Positions 24,481 through 32,032 of a stretch of 64,000 nt of DNA are shown here, one piece after another. The position numbers and the translations under genes are program-made. The stretch is from Bog-756 sp963699055. Lineage in GTDB: Bacteria; Actinomycetota; Acidimicrobiia; Acidimicrobiales; RAAP-2. How positions within the stretch are numbered: the first letter of the stretch is position 1; every line of letters begins with the position of its first letter. Location of the stretch: positions 682,001 to 746,000 of the forward strand of contig CAVOTA010000001.1 in assembly GCA_963699055.1 (NCBI GenBank), given 5' to 3'. Under the pieces are notes generated by a model. The model was not told where the DNA came from, made no database searches, and was given only the letters and a program-made list of their open reading frames with translations.

Positions 24481-25791
24481 ATGAGCCCCGGCGACTCCGC
24501 CTTCACCGACACCCTCATCTCCCGCGAGGTCCGGGAGCGCATCGTGATCGTGGGGGTGACGTTCCCCTCGGGCACCCAGGCCGCCACCGAGGCGGGCCTG
24601 GACGAGCTCGCCCTCCTGGTGGACACGGCCGGGGCCGACGTCGCCGGGAGGATCATGCAGCGTCGCACGGCGCCCGACAGCGCCACGTACCTCGGTAAGG
24701 GCAAGGCGGAGGAGCTACTGGCCATGTGCCTGGAGGTGGACGCCGACACCGTGGTGTTCGACGACGACCTGTCCCCGGCCCAGCAGCGCAACCTGGAGAA
24801 GATCCTCGGCCGCACCGCCATCGACCGCACCGCGGTGATCCTCGACATCTTCGCCCAGAACGCCCGCACCCCCGAAGGCCGGGCCCAGGTGGAGCTGGCC
24901 CTCCTCCGGTACCGACTGCCGCGCCTGCGGGGTCGGGGGCACGCCTTGAGCCAGCAGGCGGGTGGGATCGGCACGAGGGGTCCGGGTGAGACCCAGCTCG
25001 AGGTCGACCGGCGGCGACTGGTGCAGCGGATGACGCGGCTCGAGGCCGACCTCCGCCAGCTGGACCGGACCCGGCAGGTCCAGCGCCGGGGCCGCCAGCG
25101 GGGCCGCCAGCGGACGGTGTCCCTGGTCGGCTACACCAACGCCGGCAAGTCGACCCTGCTCAACCGGTTGTGCGCCTCCGACGTGCTGGTGGAGGACCGG
25201 CTCTTCTCCACGCTCGACCCGCGCACCCGACGGTTCGACCTGCCCGGCGGCGAGCTGGTCCTGCTGACCGATACCGTCGGCTTCGTCCGCAAACTGCCGC
25301 ACCAGGTCGTCGAGGCGTTCCGGTCGACGCTCGAGGTGGTGCTGGAGTCCGACCTGATCGTGCACGTGGTCGACGGCTCGGCCCCGGACCTCGAGGGTCA
25401 GATCGACGCCGTCCACCGCGTCCTCACCGAGATCGGCGCCGACGACATGCCCGAGCTGCTGGTCGTGAACAAGTCCGACGCCCTGGGCACCGGGGACGAC
25501 GAGACCGGTGAGGAGGCCCGGCGGCTGTTGGCCGCCCATCCCGGCTCGGTGCTGGTGTCGGCGCGGACCGGGGAGGGGATCGAGGAGCTGCTGGTGACGA
25601 TCGGGGACCGCCTACGGGTCGGCGACCGGGTGGTCGAGCTCGAGATCCCCTGGGCCCGGGGGGACGTGCTGGCCGCCGTCCACCGTGAGGGGGAGATCGT
25701 GGGCGAGGAGGCGGGGGAGGACACCACCCGCATCCAGGTCGTCCTCGACGATGCCGGCAAGGCACGCTTCGCCGAGTTCCTGGCGTCGTGA
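24481..25791 (+). CDS. hflX: GTPase HflX
   Basis: A 436-residue ribosome-associated GTPase that splits stalled ribosomes under stress. The N-terminal HflX domain contains TYLGKGKAEEL, FDDDLSPAQQRNLE and IFAQNARTPEGRAQVELA; the G domain has P-loop GYTNAGKSTLLNRL, switch II DTVGFVRKLPHQVVEAF and NKSD. ATG 24481 is 13 bases after dapF; an in-frame region upstream belongs to the dapF gene in another frame. The stop overlaps the next gene as GTGA. The miaA-dapF-hflX order is shared with mycobacteria. Confidence 0.95.
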   Translation: MSPGDSAFTDTLISREVRERIVIVGVTFPSGTQAATEAGLDELALLVDTAGADVAGRIMQRRTAPDSATYLGKGKAEELLAMCLEVDADTVVFDDDLSPAQQRNLEKILGRTAIDRTAVILDIFAQNARTPEGRAQVELALLRYRLPRLRGRGHALSQQAGGIGTRGPGETQLEVDRRRLVQRMTRLEADLRQLDRTRQVQRRGRQRGRQRTVSLVGYTNAGKSTLLNRLCASDVLVEDRLFSTLDPRTRRFDLPGGELVLLTDTVGFVRKLPHQVVEAFRSTLEVVLESDLIVHVVDGSAPDLEGQIDAVHRVLTEIGADDMPELLVVNKSDALGTGDDETGEEARRLLAAHPGSVLVSARTGEGIEELLVTIGDRLRVGDRVVELEIPWARGDVLAAVHREGEIVGEEAGEDTTRIQVVLDDAGKARFAEFLAS

Positions 25792-26948
25792 GCGCATCGT
25801 CCACCGCCCCGGGGTCCCCAGCCGGCTTCGCACCGCCCCCGTACCCGTACGAGCGGTTGAACGGCGCCAAGGCCCGTGCCATCGAACGGTTCACCGACCG
25901 TGGCGGCCTGGTCGACTGCTCGATCGGCACCCCGTGCGACCCGCCGCCCGACGACGTCCTGGCCGCCATGGCCGACTCGGGCACCGAACGGGGGTACCCG
26001 ACGTCGCCGGGCTCACCGGCCTACCGTCGGGCGGCCGCCGAGTGGATCCGACGCCGATTCGGGGTCGAACTGGATCCCGACGGCCAGGTGGCGGCGTGCG
26101 TCGGGACCAAGGAGTTCGTGGCTACGACCGCCCAGTTCCTGCACCTGCGGTCGCCCGACCGTGACACCGTCCTGTACCCGTCGGTGTCGTACCCGACCTA
26201 CGCCATGGGGGCCACCCTGGCCGGGGTCCGAGCCGTCCCGGTGCCGGAGCTGCCCGGCGGTGGGCTCGACCTCGACGCCGTCGACCCCGACGACGCGGCA
26301 CGGTCGCTGTTGCTGTGGGTCAACTCGCCGTCGAACCCGACCGGCCTGCTCACCGACCTCGGGCGCTCGGCGTCCTGGGGCCGTGACCACGGCGTGCCCG
26401 TGTTCAGCGACGAGTGTTACGCCGAGTTCACCTGGGACGGGGCGCCGCGGAGCGTGCTGGAGTCGGGGACGGCTGGCGTGGTCGCCGTGCACTCGCTGTC
26501 CAAGCGGTCGAACCTGGCCGGGGTGCGGGCCGGGCTCTACGCCGGTGACGAGGAGCTGGTGGGCTACCTCCTCGACGTGCGGCGCCACGCCGGACTCATG
26601 GTGCCCGGCCCGGTCCAGGCCGGAGCTGTGGTCGCCTTCGACGACGACCTCCATGTCGACGCCCAGCGCGCCCGGTACCTGGAGCGCCTGGGGTTCCTGG
26701 CCGGCGTGCTGACCGACGCCGGCCTGCCCGTCGACACGCCGGCGGGCGGGTTCTACCTGTGGGTACCGGTCCCCGAGGCGCACGATGACGCCTGGGCACT
26801 GTGCGAGTTCCTGGCCGACCGGGCCGGGCTGCTGGTGAGCCCCGGTGAGCTCTACGGCGAGACCGGGCGCGGCCACGTACGGGTGGCGGTCGTCCAGCCC
26901 ATGGGCCGGCTGGCGCTGGTGGCCGAGCGACTGGCCGGCGTCGCCTGA
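25788..26948 (+). CDS. dapC: N-succinyldiaminopimelate aminotransferase
   Basis: A 386-residue fold-type I PLP aminotransferase. The internal-aldimine lysine is in VHSLSKRSNLAGVRAG. NSPSNPTG and SDECYAEFTW are standard cofactor-contact motifs, and PYPYERLNGAKARA matches the N-terminus of actinobacterial DapC. It forms N-succinyl-LL-diaminopimelate for dapE. The GTG overlaps the hflX stop by four bases (GTGA), indicating coupling. dapD and dapE follow, which strongly supports this substrate over other class I aminotransferases. Confidence 0.9.
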   Translation: MSASSTAPGSPAGFAPPPYPYERLNGAKARAIERFTDRGGLVDCSIGTPCDPPPDDVLAAMADSGTERGYPTSPGSPAYRRAAAEWIRRRFGVELDPDGQVAACVGTKEFVATTAQFLHLRSPDRDTVLYPSVSYPTYAMGATLAGVRAVPVPELPGGGLDLDAVDPDDAARSLLLWVNSPSNPTGLLTDLGRSASWGRDHGVPVFSDECYAEFTWDGAPRSVLESGTAGVVAVHSLSKRSNLAGVRAGLYAGDEELVGYLLDVRRHAGLMVPGPVQAGAVVAFDDDLHVDAQRARYLERLGFLAGVLTDAGLPVDTPAGGFYLWVPVPEAHDDAWALCEFLADRAGLLVSPGELYGETGRGHVRVAVVQPMGRLALVAERLAGVA

Positions 26949-26979
26949 GCCGTCGACCCGGCCGGCCGTCGACCCGGGC

Positions 26980-27006
26980 CCGTCCGGCTCCGTCGGAGCC
27001 GGACGG
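26980..27006 (+). terminator. 12-bp perfect hairpin between dapC and the dapD -10 element
   Basis: CCGTCCGGCTCC (26980-26991) and GGAGCCGGACGG (26995-27006) form a perfect stem with a GTC loop. It ends exactly where the dapD -10 (TATCGT, 27007) begins. It probably terminates the miaB-to-dapC operon, but as DNA it is also a perfect inverted repeat in the spacer and -35 region of the dapD promoter. Confidence 0.65.
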
Positions 27007-27012
27007 TATCGT
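27007..27012 (+). promoter_or_regulatory. -10 element of dapD (near-leaderless)
   Basis: TATCGT at 27007-27012 ends 9 bases before the dapD ATG (27021). The leader would be at most a couple of bases. The adjoining inverted repeat occupies the place of a -35 element. Confidence 0.5.
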
Positions 27013-27020
27013 CTCCCCCC

Positions 27021-27848
27021 ATGGCAGACCTCGTCGACCGGATCGAAGACCTGTGGGACCGGGCCCCCGACCTCACCCCTGCGGACACCGCCGCCCGGGC
27101 GACGGTCACCGAGGCAGTGGACCTCCTCGACTCGGGGGAGGTGCGCGTGGCCGAGGTGGACCCCGTCACCGACGAGGTGGTGGTGCACCAGTGGCTGAAG
27201 CACGCCATCCTCCTGCTGTTCCGGCTGCAGTCCATGGAGACGATCGAGGTCGGCCCGTTCGAGTACGCCGACAAGCTGCCGCTCAAGCACGGGTTCGCCG
27301 ACGCCGGGGTGCGCGTGGTGCCCGGTGCCTCGGCACGGTGGGGCTCGTACCTGGCCCCCGGGGTCATCTGCATGCCCAGCTACGTCAACATCGGTGCGCG
27401 CGTCGGTGCGGGGACGATGGTCGACACGTGGGCCACGGTGGGTTCCTGTGCCCAGATCGGTGAGCGGGTCCACCTGTCGGGGGGCGTGGGCATCGGCGGG
27501 GTGCTCGAGCCGGCCCAGGCCGCACCGGTGATCATCGAGGACGAGGTCATGATCGGCAGCCGGGCCATGATCACCCAGGGGGCCCGGGTGGGTCGCGGCT
27601 CGGTCATCGGCGAGGGCACCATCCTCAACCCGTCGATCCCGGTGGTCGACGCCGACACCGGTGACGAACTGGGGCGGGGCCACGTGCCGCCGTGGTCGGT
27701 GGCCGTGCAGGCGAGCCGTCGCCGCGAACTCCCGGGTGGTGAGTTCTACCTGCCGTGCGTACTGGTCCTGCGTCGGCTGACCGAGGGGCAGCGCCACGAC
27801 AAGGCCCAGCTCAACGACATCCTGCGGACCCACGGGGTGTCGACGTGA
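27021..27848 (+). CDS. dapD: Tetrahydrodipicolinate N-succinyltransferase
   Basis: A 275-residue left-handed beta-helix acyltransferase that succinylates tetrahydrodipicolinate with succinyl-CoA. The hexapeptide-repeat region spans about residues 115-230 (YVNIGARVGAGTMVDTWATV, VGIGGVLEPAQAAPVIIEDE, VGRGSVIGEGTIL). FRLQSMETIEVGPFEYADKL precedes it, and WSVAVQASRRRELPGGEFYL lies near the C-terminus. Its presence shows the succinylase branch rather than the acetylase, dehydrogenase or DapL branches. dapE follows 16 bases later. Confidence 0.95.
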   Translation: MADLVDRIEDLWDRAPDLTPADTAARATVTEAVDLLDSGEVRVAEVDPVTDEVVVHQWLKHAILLLFRLQSMETIEVGPFEYADKLPLKHGFADAGVRVVPGASARWGSYLAPGVICMPSYVNIGARVGAGTMVDTWATVGSCAQIGERVHLSGGVGIGGVLEPAQAAPVIIEDEVMIGSRAMITQGARVGRGSVIGEGTILNPSIPVVDADTGDELGRGHVPPWSVAVQASRRRELPGGEFYLPCVLVLRRLTEGQRHDKAQLNDILRTHGVST

Positions 27849-27864
27849 CCCGGGGCGACCGCTC

Positions 27865-28986
27865 GTGACCGGTGTCGGTCGCGGCATCGATGGGCCGGCG
27901 GACGGGGGCGACGTCCTCCCCGACGGGCTGCTCGGTCTGGCCACGGCCCTGGTGGGGATCCCCTCGGTCAGCCACCACGAGGGGCCGATGGCCGACGCCG
28001 TCGAGGCGGCACTCGGGCTGTGCCCGTGGCTGAGGGTCGACCGGGTGGGGGACAACGTCGTCGCCCGGACCGAGCTGGGGCGTGGGCGTCGGGTCCTGCT
28101 CGCCGGCCACCTGGACACCGTGCCGCCGGCGGAGGGCAACGACGAGCCCCGGGTAGAGGGCGACACGCTGTTCGGGGTCGGTAGTTCCGACATGAAGGGC
28201 GGCCTCGCCGTCTGCCTGCACCTGGCCGGGACCCTGGACGCCCCACCGGTGGACCTCACCTGGTGCTTCTACTCGCGCGAAGAGGTGGCACGGGAGCACA
28301 GCGGACTCCTCGAGCTGTGGTCCGAACGGCCGGACCTGCTGGCGGCCGACGTCGCCCTGCTGGGCGAGCCGACCGCAGGTGTCGTCGAGGCGGGCTGCCA
28401 GGGCACCATGCACCTGCGGGTCACCCTGTCGGGGCTGCGGGCGCACACGGCGCGACCCCACACCGGCCGCAACGCCATCCACCGTCTGGCCGGACTGCTG
28501 ACGGCGGTGGACGGCTACGACGTGCGCCGGCCGGTCATCGACGGGTGCGAGTACGCCGAACAGCTGCAGGTGGTGTCCGTCGAAGGCGGCGTGGCCGGCA
28601 ACGTGGTGCCGGACCGTGCCACCGTGGTGGTCAACTACCGGTTCGCGCCGGACCGCACCGAAGCGGAGGCCGAGTCGTCGGTGCGCGAGCTGCTGGCCCC
28701 GTGCCTGGAGCCCGGTGACCACTGGGAGCTCCTCGACTCCGCTCCGGCGGCACCGCCGGCCCTCGACGACCCGGTGCTGGCCGCGCTGGTGACGGCGACG
28801 GGCGTCCCGGCCCGGGCCAAGGTCGGATGGACCGACGTGGCCTTCTTCGCCGAGCGGGGGATCCCGGCGGCGAACTTCGGCCCCGGTGACCCGTTGCTCG
28901 CCCATACCCCGGGTGAGCACGTCAGCGCCGGCGAGCTGGACCGGGTCGCCCGGGTGCTCGACGCCGTGCTCCGGTCGGATCCGTAG
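27865..28986 (+). CDS. dapE: Succinyl-diaminopimelate desuccinylase
   Basis: A 373-residue M20 dizinc hydrolase releasing LL-diaminopimelate and succinate. Zinc ligands are visible in LLAGHLDTVP, GVGSSDMKGGLA, CFYSREEVAREHSG and ALLGEPTAGVVEAGCQG, and the final His is in LAHTPGEHVSAG. Length and order after dapD match actinobacterial DapE. GTG 27865 is 16 bases after dapD, so the two form an operon. A hairpin-like sequence follows at 28993-29014. Confidence 0.93.
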   Translation: MTGVGRGIDGPADGGDVLPDGLLGLATALVGIPSVSHHEGPMADAVEAALGLCPWLRVDRVGDNVVARTELGRGRRVLLAGHLDTVPPAEGNDEPRVEGDTLFGVGSSDMKGGLAVCLHLAGTLDAPPVDLTWCFYSREEVAREHSGLLELWSERPDLLAADVALLGEPTAGVVEAGCQGTMHLRVTLSGLRAHTARPHTGRNAIHRLAGLLTAVDGYDVRRPVIDGCEYAEQLQVVSVEGGVAGNVVPDRATVVVNYRFAPDRTEAEAESSVRELLAPCLEPGDHWELLDSAPAAPPALDDPVLAALVTATGVPARAKVGWTDVAFFAERGIPAANFGPGDPLLAHTPGEHVSAGELDRVARVLDAVLRSDP

Positions 28987-28992
28987 CGGCTG

Positions 28993-29014
28993 CCGTCCGC
29001 ACCACGCGGGACGG
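28993..29014 (+). terminator. Imperfect hairpin after dapE
   Basis: CCGTCCGC (28993-29000) can pair with GCGGGACGG (29006-29014) with one bulged base and an ACCAC loop. It lies 7 bases after the dapE stop and before the next promoter. Confidence 0.4.
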
Positions 29015-29047
29015 TCGTCCCACGGCTGCCGGGCGCGTCCGGATGGG

Positions 29048-29053
29048 TAGGGT
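29048..29053 (+). promoter_or_regulatory. -10 element giving a leaderless aldo/keto reductase transcript
   Basis: TAGGGT at 29048-29053 ends 7 bases before ATG 29060, so the transcript should begin with the start codon. No ribosome site is present. Confidence 0.6.
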
Positions 29054-29059
29054 CGCCAC

Positions 29060-30061
29060 ATGACCCTCACCACACGGATCCTCGGAACGTCAGGACTCAC
29101 CGTCTCGTCGCAGGGGCTCGGCTGCATGGGCATGAGCGAGTTCTACGGGGCGGGCGACGAAGGCGAGTCCCTCGCCACCATCCATCGGGCCCTCGACCTC
29201 GGCGTGACGTTCCTCGACACGGCCGACATGTACGGCCCGTTCCTCAACGAGGAGCTGGTGGGTCGGGCGATCGTCGGACGCCGAGACGAGGTGGTGCTGG
29301 CCACCAAGTTCGGCATCGTCCGCACCGGCGACCCTGCCGTCCGCTCGATCCGCGGGGACGCCGCCTACGTCCGCCAGGCCTGCGACGCCTCGCTCGGCCG
29401 GTTGGGTGTCGACCACATCGATCTCTACTACCAGCACCGCAGCGACCCGGGCGTCCCCATCGAGGAGACGGTGGGTGCCATGGCCGAGCTGGTGGTGGCC
29501 GGAAAGGTCCGCCACCTGGGGCTGTCCGAGGCCGCCCCGGAGACGCTGCGACGGGCGACGGGCGTGCACCCGATCGCCGCACTGCAGAGCGAGTGGTCGC
29601 TGTGGAGTCGGGACGTCGAGGCCGAGGTGGTTCCCGTGGCCCGGGAGCTGGGGATCGGCATCGTCGCCTACAGCCCGCTGGGGCGGGGCTTCCTCACCGG
29701 GCAGATCACCTCACCCGAGGACTTCCCCGACGGCGACTTCCGCAGGTACCTCCCGCGGTTCAGCGGGGACAACTTCGGGCGCAACCTGGCCCTGGTCGAC
29801 CGTGTGCGAGAGCTGGCATCGGCCAAGGGCTGCACGCCCGGGCAGTTGGCGCTGGCCTGGGTGCTTTCCCGGGGTGACGACGTCGTACCGATCCCGGGTA
29901 CCAAGCGGCGGACCTACCTCGAGGAGAACGTGGCCGCCGCCGAGGTGGTGCTGGGACCCGACGACCTCGGGCTCATCGACGAGGTGTTCCCCCCCGACGC
30001 CGCCGCCGGGACCCGCTACCCGGACATGGCGCCGATCGGGGCGGCGACCCCAGAGGCCTGA
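29060..30061 (+). CDS. Aldo/keto reductase (AKR13-like)
   Basis: A 333-residue NADPH-dependent oxidoreductase. The N-terminus (LGTSGLTVSSQGLGCMGMSE) and FLDTADMYGPFLNEELVG carry the catalytic Asp and Tyr; LATKFG supplies Lys and DLYYQHRSDPGVPIEE the His. VPIPGTKRRTYLEEN is the cofactor 2'-phosphate region. The GCMGMSEFYG start is typical of the AKR13/YakC group. The physiological substrate cannot be read from sequence. It probably starts leaderless and converges on lexA, with 15 bases between the stops. Confidence 0.9.
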   Translation: MTLTTRILGTSGLTVSSQGLGCMGMSEFYGAGDEGESLATIHRALDLGVTFLDTADMYGPFLNEELVGRAIVGRRDEVVLATKFGIVRTGDPAVRSIRGDAAYVRQACDASLGRLGVDHIDLYYQHRSDPGVPIEETVGAMAELVVAGKVRHLGLSEAAPETLRRATGVHPIAALQSEWSLWSRDVEAEVVPVARELGIGIVAYSPLGRGFLTGQITSPEDFPDGDFRRYLPRFSGDNFGRNLALVDRVRELASAKGCTPGQLALAWVLSRGDDVVPIPGTKRRTYLEENVAAAEVVLGPDDLGLIDEVFPPDAAAGTRYPDMAPIGAATPEA

Positions 30062-30076
30062 TCCGGCGGCGGGCGG

Positions 30077-30706
30077 TCAGAGCCGACGGAGCACCGTGAC
30101 GACCTTGCCGAAGACGGTGACCTCGGTGGGGTCGAACACCATGGGCTCGAGCCGGGAGTTGGCCGGGGTCAGCACGACGTTGCCGTCCTTGGTGGAGAAC
30201 GTCTTGACCGTCGCCTCCTCGTCCGGGATGCCCGCGACCACGATGTCACCCTGGTCGGCCTCGGGCTGCTGGCGGACGACCACGAAGTCGCCCTCGACGA
30301 TGCCGGCGTCGATCATCGAGTCGCCCTTCACCCGCAGCATGAAGAGGGTGCCGGTGCCGGTGAAGTCCTCGGGCAGGGGGTAGAGCTCCTCGATGTTCTC
30401 CTGGGCCAGCACGCCGGTCCCGGCGGCGACCTCGCCGACCAGGGGAACGTGCCGGAGCGGGCGGGCGTCGACGATCACCTTGGACGACGGGTCGAAGCAG
30501 ACCTCGATGGCCCGGGGCTTGGTGGGATCCCGTCGCAGGTAGCCCTCACGTTGGAGCACGGCGAGGTGGGCGTGGACGGTGGAGGAGGAGGTGAGTCCGA
30601 CCGACTCGCCGATCTCGCGGACCGACGGCGGGTAGCCGCGGTCACGGACCGAATCGGAGATGCAGTCGAGGATCTGCTTCCGCTTGGTGCTCAGTACCTG
30701 GGCCAT
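30077..30706 (-). CDS. lexA: SOS repressor LexA
   Basis: A 209-residue repressor-protease. The N-terminal winged helix-turn-helix is RGYPPSVREIGESVGLTSSS, the Ala-Gly self-cleavage site is in GEVAAGTG, the catalytic Ser is in KGDSMIDAG and the Lys in ATVKTFS. RecA-stimulated self-cleavage would lift repression. ATG 30706 (MAQVLSTKRKQ) gives the family N-terminus. Two SOS-box-like palindromes overlap its predicted promoter, implying autoregulation. It diverges from a LysM membrane protein, the same pairing as lexA-chiZ in mycobacteria. Confidence 0.96.
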   Translation of the reverse strand: MAQVLSTKRKQILDCISDSVRDRGYPPSVREIGESVGLTSSSTVHAHLAVLQREGYLRRDPTKPRAIEVCFDPSSKVIVDARPLRHVPLVGEVAAGTGVLAQENIEELYPLPEDFTGTGTLFMLRVKGDSMIDAGIVEGDFVVVRQQPEADQGDIVVAGIPDEEATVKTFSTKDGNVVLTPANSRLEPMVFDPTEVTVFGKVVTVLRRL

Positions 30707-30764
30707 GGGGTCCCTCCGCTCGTCGGTCCGTCGTCCGGTCCGCCCGGGGCTGTCACACCCTGCT

Positions 30765-30780
30765 GCGAACATCTGTTTGC
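30765..30780. promoter_or_regulatory. SOS box 1 (lexA operator near the start site)
   Basis: GCGAACATCTGTTTGC is a near-palindrome of the actinobacterial LexA site (consensus about TCGAACRTNYGTTCGA). It lies at the predicted lexA transcription start (about 30777 on the minus strand). Confidence 0.75.
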
Positions 30781-30783
30781 ATG

Positions 30784-30812
30784 AACGTAGCCCCGGACGG
30801 ACCGACAAGCAA
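30784..30812 (-). promoter_or_regulatory. Predicted lexA promoter
   Basis: On the minus strand TTGCTT (30812-30807) and TACGTT (30789-30784) are separated by 17 bases. SOS box 2 overlaps the -35 element and SOS box 1 covers the start site, a layout suited to strong autorepression. Confidence 0.55.
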
Positions 30813-30824
30813 ACATCTGTTCGA
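30809..30824. promoter_or_regulatory. SOS box 2
   Basis: GCAAACATCTGTTCGA, a LexA-type palindrome. It overlaps the lexA -35 element (30807-30812) and lies 9 bases upstream of the TTGACA of the divergent LysM gene, so it could affect both. Confidence 0.75.
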
Positions 30825-30832
30825 AAAAGCGG

Positions 30833-30862
30833 TTGACATCGAACGTCTGTTCGTGCTGGGAT
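30833..30862 (+). promoter_or_regulatory. Predicted promoter of the LysM gene, containing SOS box 3
   Basis: A consensus TTGACA (30833-30838) is followed 18 bases later by TGGGAT (30857-30862). The spacer holds a full LexA-type palindrome, TCGAACGTCTGTTCGT (30839-30854). LexA bound there would block RNA polymerase directly. The -10 is weak; the -35 and the operator are clear. Confidence 0.65.
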
Positions 30863-30984
30863 GTCGGCAAGGCGAACACGGGTTCGACGGCCGACCCCGG
30901 CCCACGACCTGCCGACCGGCACCGACCGGTGTCACACCCGGCGCCTACAACGGTGGCGACGACGACGACCGGAAGGATCTCCCG

Positions 30985-31446
30985 ATGACAGCGCTTCTCA
31001 CAGCATCCCTGCCGGAGTACCTCGACGACGAGCCCGCCCAACCGGTCCGGCCCGAGCTCCGGCTGGTGGAGGCACCGGCGTCCCGGGGCGTCCGACTGCG
31101 CCCCCGGCTGGAACCGTTCGATCCGGCGGTGGTGGAGCGGCGGGCGCCCCGCCACCGGGTCCCGATCGAGGTGCGCCGGCGCCGCACCCTCCTCGCGACG
31201 ATGAGCCTGGCGCTGGTCCTCCTCGCACTTCCGCTGGGCGGATTCGGTGGGACCTCCCACTCCACCGGATCCGCCTTGGCGGCCAGCGGCCGTCCCGTCA
31301 CCTATACGGTCCGCGCCGGCGACACCCTGTGGTCGATCGCCGAACGCATGAACCCGAACGGCGACCCCAGGCCGATCGTCTCCCAGCTGGCGGCCCAGAT
31401 CGGCTCCTACTCGCTCGTCCCGGGCGAGCAGCTCACCCTGCCCTGA
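30985..31446 (+). CDS. SOS-linked LysM membrane protein (ChiZ/Rv2719c-like)
   Basis: A 153-residue protein with a cytoplasmic N-terminus of about 70 residues, one membrane segment (LLATMSLALVLLALPLGGFG), and an extracytoplasmic LysM domain (VTYTVRAGDTLWSIAERM to the C-terminus). In mycobacteria the gene divergent from lexA encodes ChiZ (Rv2719c), a DNA-damage-induced LysM protein that blocks division; the corynebacterial counterpart is DivS. Position, topology and SOS boxes all support that role. ATG 30985 follows GGAAGGA; the open frame extends upstream into the operator, so an earlier start is unlikely. A strong terminator follows. Confidence 0.85.
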   Translation: MTALLTASLPEYLDDEPAQPVRPELRLVEAPASRGVRLRPRLEPFDPAVVERRAPRHRVPIEVRRRRTLLATMSLALVLLALPLGGFGGTSHSTGSALAASGRPVTYTVRAGDTLWSIAERMNPNGDPRPIVSQLAAQIGSYSLVPGEQLTLP

Positions 31447-31474
31447 CGGAGACCGAACGGTGCCGACCTCCCCG

Positions 31475-31509
31475 GGCACGACCACGGGTGTGTCGCCCGT
31501 GGTCGTGCC
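31475..31509 (+). terminator. 14-bp perfect hairpin terminator after the LysM gene
   Basis: GGCACGACCACGGG (31475-31488) and CCCGTGGTCGTGCC (31496-31509) form a perfect 14-bp stem with a 7-base loop, 28 bases after the stop. No T-run follows. It separates the SOS-controlled gene from nrdR. Confidence 0.7.
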
Positions 31510-31542
31510 GTCTCCGGTCTACGGCGGGGACCCGTGGGGCGG

Positions 31543-31548
31543 TAGCCT
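31543..31548 (+). promoter_or_regulatory. -10 element giving a leaderless nrdR transcript
   Basis: TAGCCT at 31543-31548 ends 8 bases before the GTG at 31556, the start that gives the canonical NrdR N-terminus. This decides against longer in-frame starts, which would run through the terminator hairpin. Confidence 0.6.
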
Positions 31549-31555
31549 CGTCTCC

Positions 31556-32029
31556 GTGCGTTGTCCCTGGTGCCTGGCCGACGACGATCGGGTCGTGGAT
31601 TCGAGGGTGGCCGAGGACGGTGCGGCCATCCGCCGCCGCCGCGAGTGCTCAGGCTGCGGACATCGCTACACGACGTTCGAGCGGATCGACGAGATCCCCC
31701 TGATCGTGGTCAAGCGGTCCGGACTGCGCCAGCCGTTCGACCGGGGGAAGCTCATCGACGGCCTGCGGGCGGCCACCAAGAACCGTCCGGTCACCGAGGA
31801 GCAGCTCGACGTCGTCGCCCGCCAGGTCGAGGACGAATTGCGCGACGCGGGTTGGGAGGCCTCCTCCGAACAGGTCGGTCTGGCCGTGCTCGAGCACCTG
31901 CGTATCGTCGACGAAGTCGCCTATCTGCGGTTCGCCAGCGTCTACAAGGGGTTCGAGGGGGTCGACGACTTCCGGCGGGAGGTGGGCCTCCTGACCAAGA
32001 CCACCGCGCCCAAGCGCCCTGGGGGCTGA
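31556..32029 (+). CDS. nrdR: Transcriptional repressor NrdR
   Basis: A 157-residue nucleotide-sensing repressor of ribonucleotide reductase genes. The N-terminal zinc ribbon has VRCPWCLADDDRVVDSR and ECSGCGHRYTTFE; the ATP-cone follows (VVKRSGLRQPFDRGKLIDGL, FASVYKGFEGVDDF). GTG 31556 starts directly at the zinc ribbon as in other NrdR proteins. No nrd genes lie in the window. The PIG-L gene begins 4 bases after the stop and dinB overlaps that gene, so nrdR, the deacetylase and dinB may be one transcript. Confidence 0.96.
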   Translation: MRCPWCLADDDRVVDSRVAEDGAAIRRRRECSGCGHRYTTFERIDEIPLIVVKRSGLRQPFDRGKLIDGLRAATKNRPVTEEQLDVVARQVEDELRDAGWEASSEQVGLAVLEHLRIVDEVAYLRFASVYKGFEGVDDFRREVGLLTKTTAPKRPGG

Positions 32030-32032
32030 ACG

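Noticed and set aside
30781..30984. Earlier start (ATG 30781) for the LysM protein
   Set aside because: It would lie upstream of the predicted promoter and inside the SOS operator region. ATG 30985 has a ribosome site and gives the expected protein.
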